NCBI RefSeq assembly: GCF_002592005.1
Contig: NZ_NVQF01000018.1
Location: 19,904-83,903, forward strand
Length of the DNA: 64,000 bases
Reading direction: 5' to 3'
Source of the DNA: Mycolicibacterium palauense
GTDB taxonomy: Bacteria > Actinomycetota > Actinomycetes > Mycobacteriales > Mycobacteriaceae
Positions 31,489-40,842 of the stretch are shown piece after piece. The notes beneath the pieces are model-generated. The model saw only the letters and a list, made by a program, of their open reading frames with translations, searched no databases and had not been told where the DNA came from. Both the position numbers and the translations under genes were made by a program. Every line of letters begins with the position of its first letter. The stretch's first letter is position 1.

Positions 31489-32604
31489 TCACTTCTGGCT
31501 CTCGAGCTGCTGCGCGGTGGCCTCGAGCAGTTCCTGCCAGGACTTCTCGAATTTCTCGACGCCCTCGTCCTCGAGCAGTCTGAACACGTCGGGCAGGTCG
31601 ATGCCCACCGCGGCGAGGTTGTCGAACACCTGCTGGGCGGCCTCGCCGGTGCCGGTGATGGTGTCCCCGGTGATCACCGCGTGGTCGGCGACGGCCTCCA
31701 GGGTCTTTTCGGGCATCGTGTTGACCGTGTGGGGTGCCACCAGTTCGGTGACGTACATGGTGTCGGCATAGTCGGGGTTCTTCACCCCGGTCGAGGCCCA
31801 CAGCGGGCGCTGCACCCGCGCCCCGTGGGCGGCGAGAGCCGCGAAACGCCCACCGCTGACGAAGACCTCCTCGTAGGCGGCGTAGGCCAGCCGCGCGTTG
31901 GCCACCCCGGCCAGCCCGCGCAGCTCCAGCGCCGCCTCCGACCCGATGGCCTCGAGACGCTTGTCGATCTCAGTGTCCACCCGGGAGACGAAGAACGAGG
32001 CCACCGAATGGATCCGCGACAGATCGTGGCCGGCCTCCTTGGCCTTCTCCAGGCCGGTCAGGTAGGCGTCCATGACCGCCTTGTGCCGCTCGACGGAGAA
32101 GATCAGGGTCACGTTGACCGAGATCCCCTCGGCGATGGCCGCGGTGATCGCCGGCAGCCCGGCCAGCGTGGCCGGGATCTTGATCAGCAGGTTGGGCCGA
32201 TCCACGATCTTCCACAACTCGACGGCCTGCAGGATGGTCTTGTCGGTGTCGTGGGCCAGGCGGGGATCGACCTCGATGGACACCCGCCCGTCGACACCGT
32301 CGGTGGCCTCGCTGACCTTGGCCAGCACGTCGCAGGCGTTGCGTACGTCGTCGGTGGTCACGGTGCGGATGGTGGCGTCCACGTCGGCGCCACGTTGGGC
32401 GAGCTCCTTGACCTGGGCGTCATAGGCGTCGCCCTTGGACAGGGCCGCCTGGAAGATCGACGGGTTGGTCGTCACCCCGACCACCGATCGGGTGTCGATG
32501 AGCTGCTGCAGATTGCCGGTCTGCAACCGCTCACGGGACAGGTCGTCGAGCCACACGGAGACGCCGGCGGCACTCAGCGCCGCCAGATTCGCATTCTGAG
32601 TCAT
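31489..32604 (-). CDS. tal: Transaldolase
   Basis: A 371-residue TIM-barrel enzyme. [16 protein letters not shown] is the actinobacterial-type start, [11 protein letters not shown] is the substrate loop, and the Schiff-base Lys is in [19 protein letters not shown] lies six bases before the ATG at 32604. It works with tkt to return pentoses to glycolysis. Confidence 0.96.
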   Translation of the reverse strand: MTQNANLAALSAAGVSVWLDDLSRERLQTGNLQQLIDTRSVVGVTTNPSIFQAALSKGDAYDAQVKELAQRGADVDATIRTVTTDDVRNACDVLAKVSEATDGVDGRVSIEVDPRLAHDTDKTILQAVELWKIVDRPNLLIKIPATLAGLPAITAAIAEGISVNVTLIFSVERHKAVMDAYLTGLEKAKEAGHDLSRIHSVASFFVSRVDTEIDKRLEAIGSEAALELRGLAGVANARLAYAAYEEVFVSGGRFAALAAHGARVQRPLWASTGVKNPDYADTMYVTELVAPHTVNTMPEKTLEAVADHAVITGDTITGTGEAAQQVFDNLAAVGIDLPDVFRLLEDEGVEKFEKSWQELLEATAQQLESQK

Positions 32605-32649
32605 GTGCTGCCTTCTCTCGGCTGATTGTGTGATGGGGTCCTACCGGAT

Positions 32650-34743
32650 TCAGTTGTCCAGCGTCCGTTCGGCGGCGGCGACGACGGCTTCGGGGGTGAA
32701 CCCGAACTCACGGAACAGGGTCTTGTCGTCGGCGGATTCGCCGTAGTGCTCGATCGAGATGATCTCGCCGGTGTCGCCGACCAGCTTGTGCCAGGGCATG
32801 GCGATACCCGCCTCGACGGCCACCCGCGCCGACACACCGGGGGGAAGGACCGAGTCGCGGTACTCCTGTGGCTGGCTCTCAAACCACTCCACGCACGGCA
32901 TCGACACGACGTAGGCGTTGATGTCCTTGTCGGCCAGCTGCTTTCGTGCCTCCACCGCGAGCTGCAGTTCGGAGCCCGTGGCGATGATGATGACGTCGGC
33001 GTCGTCGGCCGGGTTGCCGCCGCCCAGGACGTAGCCGCCCCTGGCGACGCCGTCGGCGCTGGTGCCCTCCAGGACCGGGATGCCCTGGCGGGTGAGGATG
33101 AAACCGACCGGGCCGCTGCCGTTTCCGCGGGCGAGGATGCTGCGCCAGGCGTACGCGGTCTCGTTCGGGTCACCCGGACGCACCACCGACAGCCGGGGGA
33201 TCGCCCGCAACGCAGCCAGGTGTTCGATCGGCTGATGGGTGGGGCCGTCCTCGCCGAGCCCGATCGAGTCGTGCGTCCAGATGTAGATGGTGTCGATGTC
33301 CATCAGCGACGCCAGGCGTACGGCGGGCCGCATGTAGTCGGAGAACTGCAGGAACGTCCCGCCGAAGGCCCGGGTGGGGCCGTGCAGCACGATGCCGGAC
33401 AGGATCGATCCCATCGCGTGCTCGCGGATCCCGAAGTGCAGCACCCGGCCGTACCAGTCGGCGCTGAAGTCCGTCGTCGAGATCGACGGGGGACCGAACG
33501 ACTTCACCCCCTTGATGGTGGTGTTGTTGCTGCCGGCCAGGTCCGCCGAGCCGCCCCACAGTTCGGGCAGTTTCGGCGCGACATCGTTGAGCACCTGGCC
33601 GAACGCGGCGCGGGTGGCCATCGGCTTGGAACCCGGCTCCCACGTCGTGATGTCGGCGTCCCAGCCCTCGGGCAGCTCCTGCGCCAGCAGGCGGTCCAGC
33701 AGCTCCTTGCGCTGGGGTTCGCGGGCCGCCCACGCCTCGAAGTCCTGCTGCCAGGCCTCGTGGGCCTCCTTCCCGCGGGCCACCAGCCCCCGGGTGTGGG
33801 TGATGACGTCCTCGCTCACCTCGAAGGTCTTGTCCGGGTCGAAACCCAGCACCTTCTTGGTGGCGGCCACCTCGTCGGCCCCCAGCGCGGACCCGTGTAC
33901 GCCGCCGGTGTTCATCTTGGTGGGCGCCGGATAGCCGATGATCGTGCGCAGCGCAATGAACGACGGCTTGTCGGTGACCTTCTTGGCCTCGGCGATGGCC
34001 GCCTCGATACCGGCGACGTTCTCGCCGCCCTCGACCTCCTGGACGTGCCAGCCGTAAGCGCGGTAGCGAGCCGCGACGTCCTCGGACAACGCGATGTTGG
34101 TGTCGTGCTCGATGGAGATGTGGTTGCGGTCGTAGAAGACGATCAGGTTGCCCAGCTGCTGGGTGCCCGCCAGCGAGGACGCCTCGCTGGTGACGCCCTC
34201 CTCGATGTCGCCGTCGGAGGCGATGACGTAGATGTAGTGGTCGAAGGGGCTCTCCCCGGGCGCGGCGTCGGGGTCGAACAGGCCGCGCTCGTAGCGGGAC
34301 GCCATCGCCATGCCCACCGCCGAGGCCAGGCCCTGCCCGAGCGGGCCCGTGGTGATCTCGACGCCCTTGGTGTGCCGGAACTCCGGGTGGCCCGGGGTCT
34401 TGGATCCCCACGTCCGCAGCGACTCCAGGTCGGAGAGCTCCAGACCGAAGCCGCCGAGATAGAGCTGGATGTAGAGGGTCAAGCTGGAATGCCCGCAGGA
34501 GAGCACGAACCGGTCGCGGCCCAGCCAGTGGGTGTCGCTGGGGTCGTGGCGCATCTGCCGCTGGAACAGGGTGTAGGCCAGCGGGGCCAGACTCATCGCG
34601 GTGCCCGGGTGGCCGTTGCCCACCTTCTGCACGGCGTCGGCGGCCAGTACCCGCGCGGTGTCGACGGCCCGGGAATCGATGTCGGTCCAATCCTCGGGGT
34701 GATGCGGGTCGGTCAGCGTCGCGATTTCTTCGGCTGTGGTCAC
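32650..34743 (-). CDS. tkt: Transketolase
   Basis: A 697-residue thiamine-diphosphate enzyme. [14 protein letters not shown] near the start and [18 protein letters not shown] plus the following FYDRN form the ThDP/metal site; [19 protein letters not shown] and GVREHAMG-like [11 protein letters not shown] lie in the central and transketolase-C domains. GTG 34743 has GAGGAG seven bases upstream. It is first in the operon tkt-tal-zwf2-opcA-pgl and divergent from ctaB across 253 bp. Confidence 0.96.
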   Translation of the reverse strand: MTTAEEIATLTDPHHPEDWTDIDSRAVDTARVLAADAVQKVGNGHPGTAMSLAPLAYTLFQRQMRHDPSDTHWLGRDRFVLSCGHSSLTLYIQLYLGGFGLELSDLESLRTWGSKTPGHPEFRHTKGVEITTGPLGQGLASAVGMAMASRYERGLFDPDAAPGESPFDHYIYVIASDGDIEEGVTSEASSLAGTQQLGNLIVFYDRNHISIEHDTNIALSEDVAARYRAYGWHVQEVEGGENVAGIEAAIAEAKKVTDKPSFIALRTIIGYPAPTKMNTGGVHGSALGADEVAATKKVLGFDPDKTFEVSEDVITHTRGLVARGKEAHEAWQQDFEAWAAREPQRKELLDRLLAQELPEGWDADITTWEPGSKPMATRAAFGQVLNDVAPKLPELWGGSADLAGSNNTTIKGVKSFGPPSISTTDFSADWYGRVLHFGIREHAMGSILSGIVLHGPTRAFGGTFLQFSDYMRPAVRLASLMDIDTIYIWTHDSIGLGEDGPTHQPIEHLAALRAIPRLSVVRPGDPNETAYAWRSILARGNGSGPVGFILTRQGIPVLEGTSADGVARGGYVLGGGNPADDADVIIIATGSELQLAVEARKQLADKDINAYVVSMPCVEWFESQPQEYRDSVLPPGVSARVAVEAGIAMPWHKLVGDTGEIISIEHYGESADDKTLFREFGFTPEAVVAAAERTLDN

Positions 34744-34996
34744 AAGCTCACTCCTCGATGGACGTCAGGATGGGCCGCTGGGCTCAACCCTAGTGCGCGG
34801 TGGTGTCGGGCTGCAGGTGCAGTGGGCACTAACCGGCATTCCCGGTCGGGGTGCCCCGCAAAAGCATGGCCGACCGGCATCATCTCGGGTTCAGATGACC
34901 CTGAGCTAACACCCGGGTGGCGGGTCGGTCTACCATCGTCTGTAGTAGAAGCTGCGAGGCCGTCGCGACCATCGCAATCACTAGGAGTCAACTGCG

Positions 34997-35926
34997 TTGA
35001 GTATTCGCGAGGGCCAGCTGCACGAGGGGACGCCCAATCGAATACGTGCCACCTTCCTGGCGTATCTGGGGCTGACCAAACCGCGGGTCATCGAGCTGCT
35101 GCTCGTCACCACGATTCCGGCCATGCTGCTGGCGCACCGCGGAATGGTCGACCCGCTGCTGATCGTCAACACCCTGTTCGGTGGAATGCTCGCCGCCGCC
35201 GGCGCCAACACGCTCAACTGCGTGGCCGACGCCGACATCGACAAGGTCATGAAGCGCACGGCGCGCCGGCCGCTGGCCCGGGCCAGCGTTCCGCGCAGCC
35301 ATGCGCTGGTGTTCGGCCTGGCGCTGTCGGTCGGTGCCTTCTTCTGGCTGTGGTGGACCACCAACCTACTGTCGGCGCATCTCGCCGGCGCGACCATTGC
35401 GTTCTACGTGTTCGTCTACACCCTGCTGCTCAAACGCAGGACGTCGCAGAACGTGGTGTGGGGCGGGGCCGCCGGCTGCATGCCGGTGATGATCGGCTGG
35501 TCGGCGGTCACCGGCACCATCGCCTGGCCCGCCCTGGTGATGTTCGGGATCATCTTCTTCTGGACGCCGCCGCACACCTGGGCCCTGGCCATGCGCTACA
35601 AGGAGGACTACAAGGCGGCGGGGGTGCCGATGCTGCCGGTGGTGGCCACCGAGAAGCAGGTCACCCGCCAGATCGTGATCTACACCTGGCTGACGGTGCT
35701 GGCCACGCTGGCGCTGGCCCCGGCCGCGGGGTGGCTCTACGCGTCGGTGGCGCTGCTGGCGGGGGTGTGGTTCCTCGCGATGGCCCATCAGCTCTACGCC
35801 GGGGTGCGCCGCGGCGAATCGGTCAAACCGCTGCGGCTGTTCCTGCAGTCGAACAACTACCTGGCCGTGGTGTTCTGTGCGCTGGCCGTCGACTCCGCGC
35901 TGGCGCTGCCGACCATCTTCGCCTGA
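34997..35926 (+). CDS. ctaB: Protoheme IX farnesyltransferase (heme O synthase)
   Basis: A 309-residue UbiA-family membrane enzyme with about nine membrane helices. The two Asp-rich prenyl-diphosphate motifs are [18 protein letters not shown] and [30 protein letters not shown] is the first helix signature. The start is TTG at 34997, supported by AGGAG nine bases upstream. It makes heme O, the substrate of CtaA encoded nearby, for the aa3 oxidase. Confidence 0.94.
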   Translation: MSIREGQLHEGTPNRIRATFLAYLGLTKPRVIELLLVTTIPAMLLAHRGMVDPLLIVNTLFGGMLAAAGANTLNCVADADIDKVMKRTARRPLARASVPRSHALVFGLALSVGAFFWLWWTTNLLSAHLAGATIAFYVFVYTLLLKRRTSQNVVWGGAAGCMPVMIGWSAVTGTIAWPALVMFGIIFFWTPPHTWALAMRYKEDYKAAGVPMLPVVATEKQVTRQIVIYTWLTVLATLALAPAAGWLYASVALLAGVWFLAMAHQLYAGVRRGESVKPLRLFLQSNNYLAVVFCALAVDSALALPTIFA

Positions 35927-35963
35927 TCACACCGGCGCACACCGGCGCCGCCGCCGCGCCGGT

Positions 35964-36950
35964 CTAGGGCACCAGCACGATCGAGCCCACCGTCTTGCGG
36001 CCCTGCAGGTCGCGGTGGGCGCGCTCGGCGTCGCGCAGCGGGTAGCGCTCGCTGACGGTGATGGTCAGCGCACCCGAGGCGATCGCATCCATCAGCTCGC
36101 CGGCCCGCCAGGCGAACTCGTCGGGGGAGCGGGTGAAGTCGCCCAGCTTGGGCCGGGTCAGAAACACGGAGCCGGCGGTGTTGAGCCGTTGCGGGTCCAC
36201 CGGCGGGACCGGACCGCTGGCGGCACCGAACAGCGCCAGCGTGCCGCGCACGGCCAGGCTGGCCAGGCTGGCGTCGAACGTGGTCTTGCCGACGCCGTCG
36301 TAGACGGCGGCGACACCGCGCTCCTCGGTGAGCACCCGGATCTTGGCGGCGAAGTTCTCCGCGCCCTCCGGGGTCTGTTCGGGGTAGCCGAGCACCTCGA
36401 CGGCGCCGGCCTCGCGGGAGAGCTCGGCCTTCTCCCGGGTGGAGGCGGTGGTGATCACCTTGGTGCCGATACTGGTGGCCCACTGGGTCAACACCAGTCC
36501 GACCCCGCCGGCGCCGGCGTGCACCAGGATGGTGTCCGAGGACTGGATCTCATACACCGACTTGATCAGGTAGTGGGCCGTCATCCCCTTCAACAGGGCC
36601 GAGGCGATGGCATCGGAGGCCACCCCGTCGGGCACGTAGGCGACGTAGTCGGCCGGGGCCACGCAGTACTCGGCGTAGGCGGCGTCGGCGTTGGCGGTGA
36701 CCACCCGGTCGCCGACGGTCAGCGCCGCCACGTCCTCGCCGACGGCGGCGACGGTCCCGCACACCTCGGTGCCGACGACGAAGGGCACCGGTCGCGGGTA
36801 GAGCCCGGAGCGGAAATAGGTGTCGATGAAGTTGACGCCGATCGCCTCCGCCTTGATCAGGACTTCACCCCGGCCCGGGGTGGGCTGGGGCTTCTCGACG
36901 TACGTCAGGACCTCGGGACCACCGGTTTCGGTGACTTCGACTGCGTGCAT
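35964..36950 (-). CDS. qor: Quinone oxidoreductase-like NADPH dehydrogenase
   Basis: A 328-residue zinc-independent medium-chain dehydrogenase, Rv1454c-like. It opens MHAVEVTETGGPEVLTYVE (ATG 36950 chosen for this), with GVNFIDTYFRSGLYP, the Rossmann loop LVHAGAGGVGLVLTQWA and VYDGVGKTTFDASL. The structural-zinc cysteines of alcohol dehydrogenases are absent. It is divergent from the ATP-grasp gene over 20 bp. Confidence 0.92.
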   Translation of the reverse strand: MHAVEVTETGGPEVLTYVEKPQPTPGRGEVLIKAEAIGVNFIDTYFRSGLYPRPVPFVVGTEVCGTVAAVGEDVAALTVGDRVVTANADAAYAEYCVAPADYVAYVPDGVASDAIASALLKGMTAHYLIKSVYEIQSSDTILVHAGAGGVGLVLTQWATSIGTKVITTASTREKAELSREAGAVEVLGYPEQTPEGAENFAAKIRVLTEERGVAAVYDGVGKTTFDASLASLAVRGTLALFGAASGPVPPVDPQRLNTAGSVFLTRPKLGDFTRSPDEFAWRAGELMDAIASGALTITVSERYPLRDAERAHRDLQGRKTVGSIVLVP

Positions 36951-36970
36951 GGTGACTATCATCCTTCAGC

Positions 36971-37921
36971 GTGAAGCCGCCCGTGAAGCTGGCACGCCCC
37001 GACGTGTTCCACCCCCGGATCGTTCTGGCGGGCTGCCCGCGACTGGTCACCGGTGACGGCGACGACGACGGCTTGGTCGCCGCGTTGCGCCACCGCGGTC
37101 TGCATGCGCGGTGGCTGTCCTGGGATGATCCCCAGACCCTGCGCAGCGATCTGGTCATCCTCCGTGCCACCTGGGACTACATCGAGCGGCTCGAGGAGTT
37201 CCTGGCGTGGACCAGGCGGGTGCCGCATCTGCTCAACGGTCCCGAGGTGGTGGCCTGGAACACCGACAAGGCGTATCTGCTGGACCTGGCCGCCGCCGGG
37301 GTGCCGGTCATCGAGAGCGAGTTCTTCGCGCCGGGGCAGCCGGTGCACCTGCCGGCCGGCGAGGTGGTGGTCAAGCCGGCCGTCGGTGCGGGATCGGTCG
37401 GGGCGCAGCGCTTCGCCGATCACTGCGCCGCACGCGACCACGCCGCGACCCTGCAGGAGGCGGGGTCGACGGTGCTGGTGCAGCCCTACGACCCGCGGGT
37501 GGGCCAGGGGGAGACGGCCCTGGTGTTCCTGGGCGGGCGGCAGTCGCACGCCTTCACCAAGGGGCCGATCCTGCTCGCGCCCGGCGAGCGGCCGGCCTTC
37601 GACGAGTCGGGCACCTACGCCCGGGAGTCGCTGGCGCCGGCCGATCCGGATTTCGAACTGTGGGACCTCGGCCACGCCGCCCTGGGGGCCGCGGCGGCCC
37701 GACTCGGCGTCCCGGTGACCGATTTCCTGTATGCGCGGGTGGACGTGCTCGGCGATCGCCACGACCCGCTGCTGCTGGAGCTGGAGCTGGTGGAACCGTC
37801 ACTGGGCTGGCGACAGCTCGGCGAGTCGGCCCGCGCCGACGCCGAACGTCGGTTCGCGTTGGGCGTCGAGTCAGCGCTGCAGCGCCTCGGCCTGGGCCCG
37901 TTGTCGCATCGACGCCCATAG
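36971..37921 (+). CDS. ATP-grasp domain protein
   Basis: A 316-residue protein of unknown substrate. It has an ATP-grasp layout: an N-terminal pre-ATP domain (PRLVTGDGDDDGLVAALRHR, ATWDYIERLEEFLAWTRRVP), a lysine strand (EVVVKPAVGAGSVGAQRF), and an acidic metal-binding C-terminal strand (LLLELELVEPSLGW, near residue 265). It resembles glutathione-synthetase-type ligases. The start is GTG at 36971, with a GTG at 36983 as alternative. The last 51 bases overlap the 3' end of ctaA on the other strand. Confidence 0.82.
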   Translation: MKPPVKLARPDVFHPRIVLAGCPRLVTGDGDDDGLVAALRHRGLHARWLSWDDPQTLRSDLVILRATWDYIERLEEFLAWTRRVPHLLNGPEVVAWNTDKAYLLDLAAAGVPVIESEFFAPGQPVHLPAGEVVVKPAVGAGSVGAQRFADHCAARDHAATLQEAGSTVLVQPYDPRVGQGETALVFLGGRQSHAFTKGPILLAPGERPAFDESGTYARESLAPADPDFELWDLGHAALGAAAARLGVPVTDFLYARVDVLGDRHDPLLLELELVEPSLGWRQLGESARADAERRFALGVESALQRLGLGPLSHRRP

Positions 37922-38815
37922 CGCCGCGGTGGCCGCCGTACATGCCGCCGCGCCGGCCACGTGCACGGCCACGAGCGCGGCGGGAACCCCGGTGAAGAAC
38001 TGGACCGCACCGACACCGGCCTGGGCGCACACCAGCACCACCAGCACCACCAGCCGGGTCAGGACGGCCCTGGAGGCATGGGCGGCCACCAGCGCGAACC
38101 CGAGTCCGACCAGCAATGCCAGGTAGGCCACCAGCAGCGACGAGTGGGTGTGCACCAGCGTGGTGATCTCGATCTGCAGGCGCGCCACCGGGCGCTCGAG
38201 GCTCTTGTCGCCGGCGTGCGGACCCGCGGCGGTCACCAGGGTGCCCGTCACCAGCACGGCGGCCAGCGTCAGTGCGCTGAGCGCGGTCAGGCCGCGCAAC
38301 GCCGGCGGCACCAGCAGCCGGGGTACGCCGTCATCGGGTTCGCCGACCTTGACGTAGAGCAGGGTCGCCAGCCACACCATGGTCATCGAGGCCAGCAGGT
38401 GCACGGCGACGGTCCACCACAGCAGCCCGGTCAGCACGGTGATCCCACCGATGACGGCCTGCACCACCGTCGAGGCGGGCATCAGCCATGCGTAGACGAG
38501 GACCTCGCGGCGGCGGCGGGCCCGGGTGACCGCCAGCACCGCGGCGATCGCGGTGAGCACCACGGCGAAGGTGATCAACCGGTTGCCGAACTCGACGGCC
38601 TGATGGATGCGCGGCACCTCGGCGTGTGCGATCGGGGTGAAGCTGCCGGGGAAGCACTGCGGCCAGGTGGGACAACCCAGCCCGGATGCGGTGACCCGGA
38701 CGACGGCGCCGGTGACGGCGATGCCGCCCTGGGTCAGCACCACCAGCGCGGCGATGACCCGTTGCGCCCGCAGGCTGGGGTCGGGCAGCAGGTCTACCAG
38801 CCGTCGAAAGATCAC
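37871..38815 (-). CDS. ctaA: Heme A synthase (CtaA/COX15)
   Basis: A 314-residue polytopic membrane protein with eight predicted helices in two four-helix halves. Heme-ligand histidines are visible in RIHQAVEFGNRL, VAVHLLAS, LVHTHSSLLVAYL and VAVHVAGA; TASGLGCPTWPQCFPGSF carries the conserved Cys loop. It converts heme O to heme A after CtaB. The ATG is at 38815. An eight-copy 26-bp repeat array lies upstream of it. Confidence 0.93.
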   Translation of the reverse strand: MIFRRLVDLLPDPSLRAQRVIAALVVLTQGGIAVTGAVVRVTASGLGCPTWPQCFPGSFTPIAHAEVPRIHQAVEFGNRLITFAVVLTAIAAVLAVTRARRRREVLVYAWLMPASTVVQAVIGGITVLTGLLWWTVAVHLLASMTMVWLATLLYVKVGEPDDGVPRLLVPPALRGLTALSALTLAAVLVTGTLVTAAGPHAGDKSLERPVARLQIEITTLVHTHSSLLVAYLALLVGLGFALVAAHASRAVLTRLVVLVVLVCAQAGVGAVQFFTGVPAALVAVHVAGAAACTAATAALWASMRQRAQAEALQR

Positions 38816-38866
38816 GGCCCAAGCGTATGCGAACGCAAACTACAGCCTGTAGTAAGCCCGGTGTAA

Positions 38867-39074
38867 GCCCACCTCCGGTGGCTGACACCGATGCCCACCT
38901 CCGGTGGCTGACACCGATGCCCACCTCCGGTGGCCGGCACCGATGCCCACCTCCGGTGGCCGGCACCGATGCCCACCTCCGGTGGCCGGCACCGATGCCC
39001 ACCTCCGGTGGCCGGCACCGATGCCCACCTCCGGTGGCCGGCATCGATGCCCACCTCCGGTGGGCGACACCGAC
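38867..39074. repeat. 26-bp tandem repeat, 8 copies, between ABC permease and ctaA
   Basis: Units start at 38867 and every 26 bp to 39049. The core is gcccacctccggtggc followed by a variable c/tggca/tc and cgat; units 1, 2, 7 and 8 differ slightly and 3-6 are identical. Each unit contains CCACCTCCGGTGG, a 5-bp hairpin, so the array can form eight stem-loops. There are no unique spacers, so it is not CRISPR. It begins two bases beyond the permease stop codon. Confidence 0.95.
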
Positions 39075-39076
39075 GC

Positions 39077-39862
39077 TCAGCTGAACCGGAACCACTTCAG
39101 CGCGCACAGGGCCGCGATCCCGCCCCACACCGCCAGCACGGCCAGACCGAACCAGTCCACCGACAGCGTCATCGCCTGTGAGAGCGCCTCGGTCAGCGCG
39201 CCCGAGGGCGTCAGGCGCGCCACCCAGCTGACCGCGGCGGGCACCACGCTGCTTTCCTGGGTCTCCAGCGTCAGGGCACCCAGCCCGGCGAAGACGAACC
39301 ACAACAGGTTGGCGACGGCGAGCACGATCTCGGCGCGCAGCGTTCCACCCAGAAGCAGTCCCAGCGCGGCGAAGCCCGCGGTTCCCAGGGCGATGATCAC
39401 CGCACCGAGCAGCAGGCCCAGCAGAGGGGGCCGCCACCCCAGCCCGAGGCCGATCGCGCCGATCAGCAGCGACTGCAGGAACACCACGGCGACGACGGCC
39501 AGCGATTTGCCGGCGATGATGCCCCACACCGGCAGGGCGGTGGCGCCGAGGCGTTTGAGGGCTCCGTAGCGGCGGTCGAAGGCCACCGCAATGGCCTGTC
39601 CGGTGAACGCGGTGGAGATCACCGCCAGCGCCATGATGGCCGGTACGAAGGTGGCGGCGCGGTTCGTGCCGAAGGAGCCCAGCGGCAGCAGAGTCAGGCC
39701 GACCAGCAGGGTGATCGGGATGAACATGGTCAGCAGCAGCTGCTCACCGTTGCGCAGCAGCAGCTTGAGCTCCAGGCCGAACTGGGCGGCCAGCATCCTG
39801 GGCACCGGGCTGGGCCGCGGGTCGGGGCTGAAGGTCCCCGGGGGGAACAGGGGTTCGCTCAT
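39077..39862 (-). CDS. ABC transporter permease (Rv1457c-like)
   Basis: A 261-residue ABC-2 type permease with six predicted membrane helices. Conserved parts are LLLTMFIPITLLVGLTLLPL, AFTGQAIAVAFDRRYGALKR and a C-terminal ALTEALSQAM. The ATG at 39862 is chosen because GGAGG lies five bases upstream and it gives MSEPLFPPGTFSP; an ATG at 39895, overlapping the ATPase stop, is the alternative. It forms an exporter with the ATPase encoded just upstream. The substrate is unknown; the mptB neighbour hints at envelope lipids. Confidence 0.88.
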   Translation of the reverse strand: MSEPLFPPGTFSPDPRPSPVPRMLAAQFGLELKLLLRNGEQLLLTMFIPITLLVGLTLLPLGSFGTNRAATFVPAIMALAVISTAFTGQAIAVAFDRRYGALKRLGATALPVWGIIAGKSLAVVAVVFLQSLLIGAIGLGLGWRPPLLGLLLGAVIIALGTAGFAALGLLLGGTLRAEIVLAVANLLWFVFAGLGALTLETQESSVVPAAVSWVARLTPSGALTEALSQAMTLSVDWFGLAVLAVWGGIAALCALKWFRFS

Positions 39863-39891
39863 GGAGACCTCCGGGTTCTGGCCGCCGACAC

Positions 39892-40836
39892 TCATCGCAG
39901 CTTCCTGCCCGTCAGGTCCAGGAAGACATCCTCGAGGCTGCGTTGCTCGACGCGCATGTCGGTGGCCAGCACGTTGAGCCGGGCGCACCAGGCGGTGACG
40001 GTCGCGAGTACCTGCGGATCGATCTGGCCCTCGACGAGGTAGTCGCCCGGATTGACCTCGGCGGCGCGATAGTTCTCGGGCAGTGCCGCCGCCAGCAGCG
40101 ACAGGTCCAGTCGGCGCGGCGCGCTGAACCTCAGCTGGCCCTCGGCGCCGCTGCTCATCAACTCGGCCGGAGTGCCGGTGGCCACCGCCGAACCGTGATC
40201 GATGATGACGATCCGGTCGGCCAGTTCCTCGGCCTCCTGCAGCTGGTGGGTGGTCAGGACCACCGTCACGCCGTCGCGGCGCAGGCCGTCGATGAGCTCC
40301 CACACCACCAGCCGGGCGTGGGCGTCCATGCCCGCGGTGGGTTCGTCGAGGAACACCAGTTCCGGGCGTCCGACCAGGGCGCACGCCAATGCCAGCCGCT
40401 GCTGCTGGCCGCCGGAGAGCCGCCGGTAGGTGGTGCGGGCGACCTCGCTGAGTCCCAGGGTGTCCAGCAGCCAGCGCGGGTCCAGGGGGCGGGCGGAGTA
40501 GGCGGCGACCAGGTCGAGCATTTCGCCGGCACGGGCGGCCGGGTAGGCACCCCCACCCTGCAGCATGACGCCGATCCTGGGGCGCAGGCGTGCATTGTCG
40601 GCGACCGGATCCAGGCCCAGCACCTCGATGGATCCCGCGTCGGGACGCAGGAAGCCCTCACACATCTCCACGGTGGTGGTCTTGCCCGCGCCGTTGGGCC
40701 CGAGCAGCGCCAGTACCTCGGCGGTCCGGACGTCCAGATCCAGGTCCGACACCGCCGTCGTCGCCCCGTAGTGTTTGCTGACGCCGCGCAGCCGCAACGG
40801 GGCGGGCCCGGCGGGCACGGTCGAGCTCGAACTCAC
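39892..40836 (-). CDS. ABC transporter ATP-binding protein (Rv1458c-like)
   Basis: A 314-residue ABC ATPase of the DrrA/CcmA-like export class. Walker A is LLGPNGAGKTTTVEM, signature RRLSGGQQQRLALA, Walker B LVFLDEPTAGMD, and the H-loop is VVLTTHQLQEAEELAD. A C-terminal accessory region of about 80 residues follows. Its partner permease is immediately downstream. Confidence 0.93.
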   Translation of the reverse strand: MSSSSTVPAGPAPLRLRGVSKHYGATTAVSDLDLDVRTAEVLALLGPNGAGKTTTVEMCEGFLRPDAGSIEVLGLDPVADNARLRPRIGVMLQGGGAYPAARAGEMLDLVAAYSARPLDPRWLLDTLGLSEVARTTYRRLSGGQQQRLALACALVGRPELVFLDEPTAGMDAHARLVVWELIDGLRRDGVTVVLTTHQLQEAEELADRIVIIDHGSAVATGTPAELMSSGAEGQLRFSAPRRLDLSLLAAALPENYRAAEVNPGDYLVEGQIDPQVLATVTAWCARLNVLATDMRVEQRSLEDVFLDLTGRKLR

Positions 40837-40842
40837 GGAGAG

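Noticed and set aside
32626..35967. Very long plus-strand frame opposite tkt
   Set aside because: It covers tkt and runs across the start of ctaB in another frame; no recognisable domains.
38867..39074. CRISPR-like array
   Set aside because: Direct tandem units without unique spacers and no cas genes nearby.
38812..39181. Open frames through the 26-bp array encoding repeated DAHLRWPAPMPTSGG-like peptides
   Set aside because: They exist only because 26-bp units cycle through frames without stops; no ribosome site or family match, and they overlap real genes at both ends.
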